A stretch of DNA of 64,000 bases from contig NZ_JAAAKZ010000006.1 in NCBI RefSeq assembly GCF_009905605.1, positions 1-64,000 on the forward strand, written 5' to 3'. Source of the DNA: Runella sp. CRIBMP. Its GTDB lineage: Bacteria > Bacteroidota > Bacteroidia > Cytophagales > Spirosomataceae. This document shows positions 1-7,657 of this stretch, one piece after another (within the stretch, counting starts at the first letter, position 1; every line of letters starts with the position of its first letter). A program made the translations under genes and the position numbers. The notes below the pieces were generated by a model. The model ran no database searches and was not told the origin of the DNA. It worked only from the letters and a program-made list of their open reading frames with translations.

Positions 1-120
1 GCGAGCGTGGCAAGTACGTCGAATGTGCTGTATGAGGCCAAACGCTTTATTGAGCTGAATCCTGGCTTCAACACGAGTCAGGGAGCGGTGTTTCAAGCCC
101 AGACAAAGGGCTGTCCGTAG
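1..120 (+). CDS. C-terminal end of a secreted protein with a Gly-Cys-Pro terminal domain (partial)
   Basis: Only the last 39 codons lie in the window, ending in TAG. The translation is nearly identical to the last 39 residues of the CotH-type protein at 753-3932. Both carry the NVLYEAKRFIELNPGF stretch and end in Gly-Cys-Pro. From memory this resembles the '3-coathanger stack' C-terminal domain of Bacteroidota secreted proteins, which often ends in Gly-Cys-X and is thought to act in surface sorting. The upstream function is unknown because the rest of the gene is outside the window. Confidence 0.75.
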   Translation, partial: ASVASTSNVLYEAKRFIELNPGFNTSQGAVFQAQTKGCP

Positions 121-752
121 GGAGGGATTTGCGTTATTCTTTTAAATCTAAAACGTTTTTTTTAAAGCATATTTATTAGCCCAAAATTTTTTTGATTGAA
201 ACTCTTCTTCGTGTATTTAAAAATTAGGAAAAAGTATTTTACACTTTTTCCTAATTGCAATTTAATGCTCAAGTCTAATCCTTTATTCTTCTGCGATGCA
301 TTTTTTAATTTATCCTAAAAAGAAAGACCGTTTGATAACTTTTTAGTATAAATTAAAATAAATGGAATAATTATGCATTTTATTTGCCGTAGTTATTGAT
401 ATATATTGATTAGAAAACTTCGCTATTTATTTTAAAAGGTATATTTTTTACCTATTTGTTCGGGCACATTCAGAGTAGTTTTTTGATTACTAAGAATCCA
501 TTGACTAAGGCTTCAATGAAAGAATTAATTATAAACCATCTAAGTTGTATTAAGATTGAAGTTTTGCGGTTTATAGCCCCACAATTACCTTTTCTAATTA
601 AACACTGAATACTGAAATCTATTTACTACTTACTAAAAATAGTTCTAGCAATAATCATTTGGTTATTGACAAAATGGCTTGTTTTTAGATGACGTAAATC
701 GGTGGTTTACAGCCTATTTCTAGTAATAAATCAGATTGAATATAAGTTTGTT
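121..752. other. AT-rich intergenic region with one strong hairpin
   Basis: 632 bp between the partial gene and the CotH-type gene. I see no supportable ORF. The only clear structure is the 14-bp perfect inverted repeat at 222-256. The 3' part should hold the promoter of the downstream gene, but I could not find a convincing TTTG/TAnnTTTG pair. Confidence 0.6.
222..256. terminator. Perfect 14-bp inverted repeat, probable terminator or RNA-end hairpin
   Basis: Arms at 222-235 and 243-256 are perfect reverse complements (AATTAGGAAAAAGT and its complement) around a 7-nt loop. It lies about 100 bp after the partial upstream gene. No T-run follows the right arm, so it may be a processed 3' end or a protein-binding dyad rather than a classic intrinsic terminator. 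Confidence 0.5.
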
Positions 753-3700
753 ATGAAACACTTTTTATTGGGAATGTTTTTTTTTCTGCATGTCACCAGC
801 CTGTGTGCACAAGTGAAAATCAATGAAGTGATGGCTTCCAATCAGAATACGGTCACCGACAATGCCGACGAATATTCCGATTGGATTGAGTTGTATAATC
901 CAAGCGGTAGCCCCGTTGATTTGGCGGGTTATTACATGACGGACACGTATTCCAATTTAACCAAATTCCGTTTTACCACCACCCCTGGGCAAGTGGTCGT
1001 ACCTGCCAACGGTTACCTAATCATATGGGCGAGTAGTACCGTAGCAAGAGGGGCCAATCACACGAGTTTTTCGCTGTCGGCCGATGGAGAGCGGGTAGCG
1101 CTGGTGGATGATGACGGCGTTACGATTGTAGATAGCCTTTCGTTTGGGCCTCAGCCGATGGATATTTCGTACGGTCGGTTGCCAAATGGAGGAGTTGGTC
1201 TCAAATATTTCAAACCTTCGTCGCCTGGAGCTGCCAATGTTGAGGCTAACAGTTACAATGAGTTGTTGGCTCCGCCTGCGTTTTCTCATTCAGGCGGATT
1301 TTATAACAGCTCGTTCATGCTTTCCATGAATCATGCCGACCCAAGCGTTAAAATCTATTATACCATCGACGGCTCGGTGCCCGATTCTACAAAACTGACG
1401 CCCCAAAGCTACGAATACCGCAATGAATTCAATGATTTGCCAGGTAATAGTTTGTATCAGACCTATCAGTCCTATCAATACACGAGCTCAATATCGGTGA
1501 CAGATCCTTCTAGTTTGCCCAACAAAATCAGCATGATGGCGAGTACCCACAGTCAGGGATTGGAATATTTGCCAGCATCTCCCATCTATAAGGGTAAGAT
1601 TGTCAGGGCAATAGCCGTAAAGTCTGGAGCATTGCCGAGTGAGATTACGTCGAGTTCGTTTTTCTTTTCGCCGACTGGCGCCAATAAATTTACGCTGCCC
1701 GTGGTGTCAATCATGTCGCAAGAAGATGGCTTGTTTGATTATTACAACGGGATTTATGTGCCGGGGATTGATTTTGATACTTGGCGGTTGGCCAACCCTA
1801 CCCAAGGTCCTGATACCGATAATCCCGCCAACTACCGCCGAACGGGCGAAGCCGCCGAACGGGCGTCTCATTTTGAAATTATTGAGTCTGATACGGTGGT
1901 TTATAAACAAGATATTGGACTTCGAATCCACGGCGGTTGGTCGCGCGGGTATCGGTTTAAGTCATTGAGAATCTACGGCACGGATCAATATAAAACCATC
2001 GAAAACTCAATATTTCCTGATTTGCCTTATTCAGAGTACAAAACGTTTATCCTGCGAAATTCCGGAAACGATTATGCAGGAACGTTATTCAAAGATGCTT
2101 TCATCCACGGGTCGGTGGCACACCTGAAAATGGATATTCAGGCGTACAGACCTGCCATTCTGTTTTTGAACGGAGAATATTGGGGCATTCATAATTTACG
2201 CCAACGGCAGGACAAGCATTATTACGCCCAAAAATACGGAGTAGATGCCGATAATCTGGATGTGATAGGTACGGAGGTAGACGAAGGTGATACACAGCAC
2301 TATGATGCCATGCTCAATTATATCAACGTAAACAATATCGCCAACGCAACGCATTACGACTATATCAAGACCCAAATGGATGTGGAGAGTTTTATAGATT
2401 ATGAGATTGCGGAAATTTACTATAACAACTGGGATTGGGGCCCCAACAACATCAAACTTTGGCGTTTGAGAACTCCTTACAACCCCAACGCAGCCTATGG
2501 CCATGACGGACGGTGGCGGTGGAGCCTCTACGATACCGACCACGCCATGACGGAGCCTACCCAAAACCGACTTTCGATTGCTTCCACCATCGGGACCGTT
2601 GGCAGTCCGGGGTTTTTGTTGGGAAAGCTATTGTTGAACGAAACGTTTAAGTATGCATTCATCAATCGTTTTGCCGATTTGATGAATACGGCCTTCCTGC
2701 CCGCCCACCTTACACAACTCGTCAATGCCAAACGGGACGGTATCAGCGCCGAAATTCCTGCCCACCTCGACCGTTGGAAAACACTGGCTAGTAGCACCCA
2801 GTGGTTAACTAAAATCAACGACTGTATTAATTTTATTCAACAGCGCCCCAACAATCAACGCGGTCAGATTCAGGGGAAATTTGGTATCAGCGGCCAGTAC
2901 GACCTGACGGTCAATGTATCTAATCCTGACCACGGGTATGTGAAAGTAAACACAATTGATATTTTACCAACGACGCCCGGTGTAAGTGCTACGCCTTACC
3001 CTTGGACGGGAAGGTATTACAACGGCATTCCCGTCCAACTGCGGGCTTATGGAAAAACAGGTTATAAATTTAAGCATTGGTCTTACAATTCAACAACCAG
3101 TACAGATTCTGTTTTGACTGTGACACCGGGTATTGTTTACACGGCTGTTTTTGAGGTTGTTCCGTTAGACCCTTGTGGATACCGTTTTACCGAATGGGCT
3201 TCTACATCTACTCCCGGCACCAGCCCAGCCAATATGAAATTTGTTTATATGGCAGATTCAGACCCTGGGGTAAGTTCATTGATTGCTGGCTACACGAGCG
3301 GGGCATTTAATTTGGGAGGCAGTACCAGAATTAATGGATTGGGTACAAGGGGTTTCTCTTTTATCAATACTGGAGGGGAGAACGTTGGCTATCCTGCCAC
3401 TAAGTTGGGAGGGGCATTACTGATATTGAGTACAACAGGCAAAGATGAAGTGCGGGTCAGATGGACTGGCCGTACCGTTAAAATAAACCTCCGTCAGTAT
3501 GCCATTCGGTTGCAATATCGTATAGGAGATCAGGGGAGTTTTACCGACGTATTAAATGACAACAATCAAGTAGTTGAATATATCAGGGGTAGTGCCGATG
3601 GTGATAGTACTGTATTTGACGTAACGCTGCCCAATGTTTTGGCCAACCAACCTTACATTCAATTGCTGTGGCGTTATTATCGGCAAAGCGGTACGAGTGG

Positions 3701-3932
3701 TGCGCGCGATGAATTGGGAATTGATGATATTTTTGTGGAAACCAAGCGAGTGCTAAGCGGACCTACGGCGGCGGGAGCAAGTTCCCTGCAAGAAGGAATG
3801 CTGGTATCGACGGCGAGCGTGGGGAGTACGTCGAATGTGCTTTACGAGGCCAAGCGCTTTATTGAGCTAAACCCGGGCTTCAACACGAGCCAAGGGGCGG
3901 TGTTTCGGGCCCAAATCAGCGGGTGTCCCTGA
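753..3932 (+). CDS. Secreted CotH-kinase / lamin-tail-domain protein
   Basis: 1059-aa exported protein. The ATG at 753 is chosen because it starts a clean signal peptide (MKHFLLGMFFFLHVTSLCAQ); a GTG 17 codons earlier is open but would spoil it. Domain order: lamin-tail-like domain about 20-140 (NEVMAS, DWIELYNP), a chitobiase-type segment near 200 (YYTIDGSVPDS), a CotH kinase-like domain about 385-700 (GLRIHGGWSRG) with Asp594 and Asp596 in YDTDHAM as the likely metal/ATP-binding pair, an InlB-B-like repeat about 715-805, and a C-terminal domain ending Gly-Cys-Pro. CotH domains are atypical protein kinases in Bacillus spores; in secreted Bacteroidota proteins the substrate is unknown. The C-terminus is shared with the gene just upstream, so both probably use the same surface-sorting route. 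Confidence 0.85.
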   Translation: MKHFLLGMFFFLHVTSLCAQVKINEVMASNQNTVTDNADEYSDWIELYNPSGSPVDLAGYYMTDTYSNLTKFRFTTTPGQVVVPANGYLIIWASSTVARGANHTSFSLSADGERVALVDDDGVTIVDSLSFGPQPMDISYGRLPNGGVGLKYFKPSSPGAANVEANSYNELLAPPAFSHSGGFYNSSFMLSMNHADPSVKIYYTIDGSVPDSTKLTPQSYEYRNEFNDLPGNSLYQTYQSYQYTSSISVTDPSSLPNKISMMASTHSQGLEYLPASPIYKGKIVRAIAVKSGALPSEITSSSFFFSPTGANKFTLPVVSIMSQEDGLFDYYNGIYVPGIDFDTWRLANPTQGPDTDNPANYRRTGEAAERASHFEIIESDTVVYKQDIGLRIHGGWSRGYRFKSLRIYGTDQYKTIENSIFPDLPYSEYKTFILRNSGNDYAGTLFKDAFIHGSVAHLKMDIQAYRPAILFLNGEYWGIHNLRQRQDKHYYAQKYGVDADNLDVIGTEVDEGDTQHYDAMLNYINVNNIANATHYDYIKTQMDVESFIDYEIAEIYYNNWDWGPNNIKLWRLRTPYNPNAAYGHDGRWRWSLYDTDHAMTEPTQNRLSIASTIGTVGSPGFLLGKLLLNETFKYAFINRFADLMNTAFLPAHLTQLVNAKRDGISAEIPAHLDRWKTLASSTQWLTKINDCINFIQQRPNNQRGQIQGKFGISGQYDLTVNVSNPDHGYVKVNTIDILPTTPGVSATPYPWTGRYYNGIPVQLRAYGKTGYKFKHWSYNSTTSTDSVLTVTPGIVYTAVFEVVPLDPCGYRFTEWASTSTPGTSPANMKFVYMADSDPGVSSLIAGYTSGAFNLGGSTRINGLGTRGFSFINTGGENVGYPATKLGGALLILSTTGKDEVRVRWTGRTVKINLRQYAIRLQYRIGDQGSFTDVLNDNNQVVEYIRGSADGDSTVFDVTLPNVLANQPYIQLLWRYYRQSGTSGARDELGIDDIFVETKRVLSGPTAAGASSLQEGMLVSTASVGSTSNVLYEAKRFIELNPGFNTSQGAVFRAQISGCP
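3813..3932 (+). repeat. Second copy of the 120-bp C-terminal module found at 1-120
   Basis: This 120-bp stretch aligns without gaps to positions 1-120, with most differences silent or conservative. It marks two neighbouring genes that share a C-terminal domain, through tandem duplication or gene conversion. Confidence 0.85.
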
Positions 3933-4008
3933 CCTACATACATCCCGCAAGAAACGGATTGTTGGGGTGTCGACTTTGACGTTCTTTTGTTGAAACAAGA
4001 ACCGATAA

Positions 4009-4719
4009 ATGATGCAACCGATAATTCCATTTTCCAGCCTCAATTGGAGCGAAGCCATTGATTCACTGAATCAAAAAGGCTTCGCTCTTTTTTCTGACGT
4101 AGTGTCTACCGAAGTATGCCACACGTTCATCGAAATGTACGATACCCGCGAAGCCTATCGCAGCGTAATTGATATGAAACGGTATAATTTCGGCCTTGGG
4201 GAATATAAGTATTTTTCCTACCCACTGCCTGTCGTTATCGAGCAACTTCGCAGTGGGTTATATCCGTATTTAGCTTCCGTTGCCAACGATTGGATGCATA
4301 AGTTGGGCATTCCTGTACATTATCCCGAAACGCTCAGTGCCTTTTTGGAATTATGCCACCAAAAGGGGCAACATCGGCCCACTCCCTTGATTCTTAAATA
4401 CAAGAAAGGAGATTTTAATACCCTGCATCAGGATTTATACGGAGAGGTGTATTTTCCTTTTCAAGCGGTTTTATTTCTTACTGACTCCGAAAAAGACTAC
4501 AAAGGTGGCGAATTTGTCATGACCGAACAGCGCCCTCGGATGCAGTCCAAAGCAATTGTACTTCGCCCGACTCAGGGTCAAATGTTGGTTTTTACGACTA
4601 ATTTTCGACCTGTTTTAGGTACAAAAGGGTACTACCGAACAGCCATGCGGCACGGTGTCAGTGAAGTCTTGGCGGGAAAACGCTACAATGTTGGTATCAT
4701 TTTTCATGACGCAAAATGA
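4009..4719 (+). CDS. 2OG-Fe(II) oxygenase superfamily protein
   Basis: 236-aa soluble protein with no signal peptide. The double-stranded beta-helix signature of Fe(II)/2-oxoglutarate dioxygenases is visible: His140-x-Asp142 (LHQDL), a distal His215 (RHG) and Arg225 in KRYNVGI as a likely 2-oxoglutarate ligand. The stop overlaps the start of the Ada-like zinc-binding gene (ATGA at 4716-4719), so the two are almost certainly co-translated. Pairing with an Ada-type domain suggests, but does not prove, a role in alkylation damage of DNA or RNA. The substrate cannot be read from the sequence. Translation could start at either of the first two Met codons. Confidence 0.8.
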   Translation: MMQPIIPFSSLNWSEAIDSLNQKGFALFSDVVSTEVCHTFIEMYDTREAYRSVIDMKRYNFGLGEYKYFSYPLPVVIEQLRSGLYPYLASVANDWMHKLGIPVHYPETLSAFLELCHQKGQHRPTPLILKYKKGDFNTLHQDLYGEVYFPFQAVLFLTDSEKDYKGGEFVMTEQRPRMQSKAIVLRPTQGQMLVFTTNFRPVLGTKGYYRTAMRHGVSEVLAGKRYNVGIIFHDAK

Positions 4720-4988
4720 GAAAGTACCTTGAGTTAGGCCCTACTACTTTTGGACGATTGAGAATGCTTTCAGTACTGATTGGTACTGGTGAAATCAGCC
4801 TTGGTGGTAATTGTCGCTTAAAAATTTATGGGCAACTTATCTGCGCGTCGGGCAAACGACTCTCACCTCAAAACCGCGTCTTTTTTAAGAGCGAGGAAGA
4901 GGCATTGCAGCATGGTTACCGGCCCTGTGGTTGTTGTATGTCGAAAGAATATCTGGATTGGAAAAAAAAACGAGACTTGCAGTTTTGA
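4716..4988 (+). CDS. Stand-alone Ada-type metal-binding domain protein
   Basis: 90-aa protein resembling the N-terminal zinc domain of the Ada methyl-phosphotriester sensor. Seen are RVFFKSEEEAL and GYRPCGCC near the C-terminus, with Cys33, Cys43, Cys71, Cys73 and Cys74 as candidate zinc ligands. In Ada a zinc-bound Cys accepts a methyl group from DNA phosphotriesters; whether this stand-alone version does so is unknown. There is no HTH or methyltransferase domain. It overlaps the 2OG oxygenase gene by 4 nt. The stop codon lies inside the left arm of the terminator at 4980-5028. Confidence 0.75.
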   Translation: MRKYLELGPTTFGRLRMLSVLIGTGEISLGGNCRLKIYGQLICASGKRLSPQNRVFFKSEEEALQHGYRPCGCCMSKEYLDWKKKRDLQF

Positions 4989-5028
4989 GAAACCGCAGGC
5001 ACATCACTGCCGCAGTTTCTCAAAACTG
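4980..5028. terminator. Bidirectional terminator between convergent genes
   Basis: A perfect 14-bp inverted repeat (4980-4993 with 5015-5028) extends inward with one mismatch around a short loop. It sits between the Ada-like gene and the convergent P-type ATPase gene, and the left arm contains the Ada-like stop codon. Confidence 0.75.
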
Positions 5029-5032
5029 AGCC

Positions 5033-7534
5033 TTATTGCTTTTGTCTACGTGTCCACTTATATCCCTCAAACCAAATTACTGACGCTAAGCCTACCAAAG
5101 CCGCGATTCCAACCTGGGAGAGAGTGAGCGGCGATAGCTTGAAAAAGGACGCAAAAACAGGGACGTATACAAGTGCCGCCAGCAATAAAATCGTGATGGC
5201 AATGACCCCTACCAAGAGGTTGTTTTTGTACCGAAAAGTGGTGAAAATAGATTCCTGAAACGAGCGGTTAACCAGCGTTAAAAATACATTGGCCATGACC
5301 AACGTCGCAAAAACCATGGTCCGGGTTAGGTTTTCGTCATAGCCCTCTGCGACCGAATAGCGGTATGAAAATAAAGTGCCCAGCGTAATAAATAAGCCCT
5401 GTACAATGCTGATAGATAACTCTTTGAGGTTTAAAAATGTATCCGTTAGCGCTCTGGGGGGCTGCTTCATGGCGTTTCTTTCTAAGGGCTCATTTTCGTA
5501 AACAATGGAGCAGGTCGGCCCCATGATGAGTTCTAGAAAAATTACGTGTACGGGCGTAAAAATGGACGGATAAACCCACCCCAAAATCAGCGGCAACGCT
5601 ACCGTCAGAATGATGGGGATGTGAATGGAAATGATGTATTGAATGGCTTTTTTGAGATTGGTGTAAATTTTTCTCCCCATCGCAACGGCATCTACCATTT
5701 TACCGAAATCGTCATCCACCAAAATCAAGGAAGAGGCCTGTTTCGCAATTTCTGAGCCACGTTTTCCCATGGCGATTCCGATGTGGGCTGCCTTGAGGGC
5801 TGGGCCGTCGTTAACGCCGTCGCCCGTCATGCCCACGATTTGGTGTTGGTCTTTTAAGGTATTAATAATTTTAAGCTTGGCTTCGGGAAACATCCGTGTA
5901 AAGATGCTCACTTTGCTGATTTTGTCGGCCTGCTCTTCGGGACTTAGTTTAAGCAATTCGTCGCCCGTGATGGGAGGGAGCTTGCTCCTAAAATGTGCTT
6001 GTTTGGCAATTGAAGCGGTCGTGAGGGAATTGTCACCCGTGATGATTTTGACTTGGATGCCAGCGTCATAAAATTGCTTGAAAACTTTGGAAATGTTACG
6101 TTTGGGCGGGTCATAAAATCCTACCAATCCCAAAAATCGAAACTCAAAATCTTGTTGATTTTGGGGAAAATTATTGCCTTCAAAATCGGTTGTTCCTACG
6201 CCTAAAACCCGATAGCCTTCAGCGGCAAACTCGGCGACTTGTTGGAGAATGATGGCTTTTTGTTCTTCTGAAACGGAAGAATGTTGAATGATGGCCTCGG
6301 GTGCACCTTTGCAGGCAATGATGCGTTTTCCTGCTTCATTTTCAAAGAGATGCGTCATCATCGGCGGCTTGCCCGAGAGCGGATATTCATGAATAAATTT
6401 AAACAGAGGGCGCTCGTCGGTGGCAGTGATAGATGCGTATGCCTGATGCAGAGCCTTTTCCATAGGGTCAAAGGGGGCGGGTTCGCTGGCCCACATGGCA
6501 GTGGTGATGAGCTCTTGTGCGGCGGCCGAATCCCAATGGCCGCTTTGGGCTACTTGGTTGGTTTGCATCACATATATTTGATGCAATTCCATTTTGTTTT
6601 CGGTGATGGTGCCCGTTTTATCGGTGCATAATACCGTGGCCGAACCCAGTGCTTCCACGGTTTGGGTTTGTTTGACAATCACGCCCTGCTGCATCAATCG
6701 CCAAGCGCCCAAGGCCATAAATGAAGCAAATGCCACGGGGATTTCTTCGGGGAGGACCGACATGGCAATGGTCAGCCCTTTGAGCAAACTTTCTAAAATA
6801 TCGCGCGATTGAAAATAATTAATCCCCCAAATTATCAGAAAAACCACCACGCCAACGGCGGCCATTTTTTTGACAAAATTTTCAATTTGTATTTGTAACG
6901 GTGTTTTCTCGGATTGGATTTCACTGAGCGATTGGCCGATTTGCCCCAATTTTGACTGCTTCCCCACGGCCGATACTTCAAAAACACACTGTCCAGATTG
7001 TACTAACGAACCCCGATAAACTTGACCGTTTTCGTCAGAATTAAGCTCCTTTTGAACGGCAAAGGCTTCGCCGGTAAGGAGTGATTCGTTGACGGAGAAA
7101 TCGTTGATTTGTCGCAATTTTCCGTCGGCAGGAATGAGTTCTCCTTCTGAGGCTACGACGGTATCACCGATGACCAACTCATCGACGGGAATATCGACCA
7201 GTTGATTGTTCCGAATCACCGTCGCGGCCGACTGCGTGTAGGCTTTTAGGGCTTCGAGGGCTTTTTTGCTGCGGGAGTCTTGATAAAAAGAGATGGCTGA
7301 AACCAGTAAAATGGCCCCCAACATAAAAAAGCCTTCCGACAATTCTCCCAACGAAAAATAAATAACGGTACATGCGACCAAGAGCAGAAACATAGGCTCA
7401 GTAGCGGCTTCTTTGAGTGCTTGCCACCAAACATCGTTATCCCCTTTTTGGAGGGCATTGTTTCCGTTTTTGTCTAATGAGTCTTTGACTTCGGCATCCG
7501 AAAGGCCTTGAAATGGATATGGGTTGACTGCCAT
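5033..7534 (-). CDS. P2-type cation-translocating P-type ATPase
   Basis: 833-aa inner-membrane ATPase. Visible motifs are LTGE (153-156) in the actuator domain, PEEIP (262-266) in membrane helix 4, the phosphorylated Asp305 in DKTGT, and the hinge GDGVNDGPALK. The N-terminal cation-ATPase domain and ten predicted helices fit the P2 group (Ca2+/Mg2+/Na+-like pumps). PEEIP rather than the PEGLP of typical Ca2+ pumps, and the helix-6 GPTCSIVYENEP, mark a bacterial subgroup whose ion is uncertain. It is divergent from the acylase gene and ends against the terminator at 4980-5028. Confidence 0.9.
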   Translation of the reverse strand: MAVNPYPFQGLSDAEVKDSLDKNGNNALQKGDNDVWWQALKEAATEPMFLLLVACTVIYFSLGELSEGFFMLGAILLVSAISFYQDSRSKKALEALKAYTQSAATVIRNNQLVDIPVDELVIGDTVVASEGELIPADGKLRQINDFSVNESLLTGEAFAVQKELNSDENGQVYRGSLVQSGQCVFEVSAVGKQSKLGQIGQSLSEIQSEKTPLQIQIENFVKKMAAVGVVVFLIIWGINYFQSRDILESLLKGLTIAMSVLPEEIPVAFASFMALGAWRLMQQGVIVKQTQTVEALGSATVLCTDKTGTITENKMELHQIYVMQTNQVAQSGHWDSAAAQELITTAMWASEPAPFDPMEKALHQAYASITATDERPLFKFIHEYPLSGKPPMMTHLFENEAGKRIIACKGAPEAIIQHSSVSEEQKAIILQQVAEFAAEGYRVLGVGTTDFEGNNFPQNQQDFEFRFLGLVGFYDPPKRNISKVFKQFYDAGIQVKIITGDNSLTTASIAKQAHFRSKLPPITGDELLKLSPEEQADKISKVSIFTRMFPEAKLKIINTLKDQHQIVGMTGDGVNDGPALKAAHIGIAMGKRGSEIAKQASSLILVDDDFGKMVDAVAMGRKIYTNLKKAIQYIISIHIPIILTVALPLILGWVYPSIFTPVHVIFLELIMGPTCSIVYENEPLERNAMKQPPRALTDTFLNLKELSISIVQGLFITLGTLFSYRYSVAEGYDENLTRTMVFATLVMANVFLTLVNRSFQESIFTTFRYKNNLLVGVIAITILLLAALVYVPVFASFFKLSPLTLSQVGIAALVGLASVIWFEGYKWTRRQKQ

Positions 7535-7559
7535 AATAAAAAAACCAGCCCTAATTTCT

Positions 7560-7590
7560 TTTGAGCTTGCAAGAGTTATTGATAAGTTTG
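7560..7590 (+). promoter_or_regulatory. Consensus Bacteroidota promoter of the acylase gene
   Basis: TTTG at 7560-7563, then exactly 19 bp, then TAAGTTTG at 7583-7590, matching the -33 TTTG and -7 TAnnTTTG elements of the Bacteroidota primary sigma factor. The acylase ATG follows about 67 bp later. Confidence 0.65.
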
Positions 7591-7657
7591 CTAAATCTAC
7601 AAAATAAACGTGGATAGCCCTGACTGATTTTCATCATCAAACTACTCAAAAACCCTT

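Noticed and set aside
3981-4002. Imperfect hairpin just before the 2OG oxygenase gene
   Set aside because: Only eight pairs with a 2-nt bulge and no T-run; too weak to call a terminator.
4828-5127. 99-codon open frame overlapping the Ada-like gene and the ATPase end
   Set aside because: Crosses a terminator and the 3' end of a convergent gene in the wrong frame of the Cys-rich protein.
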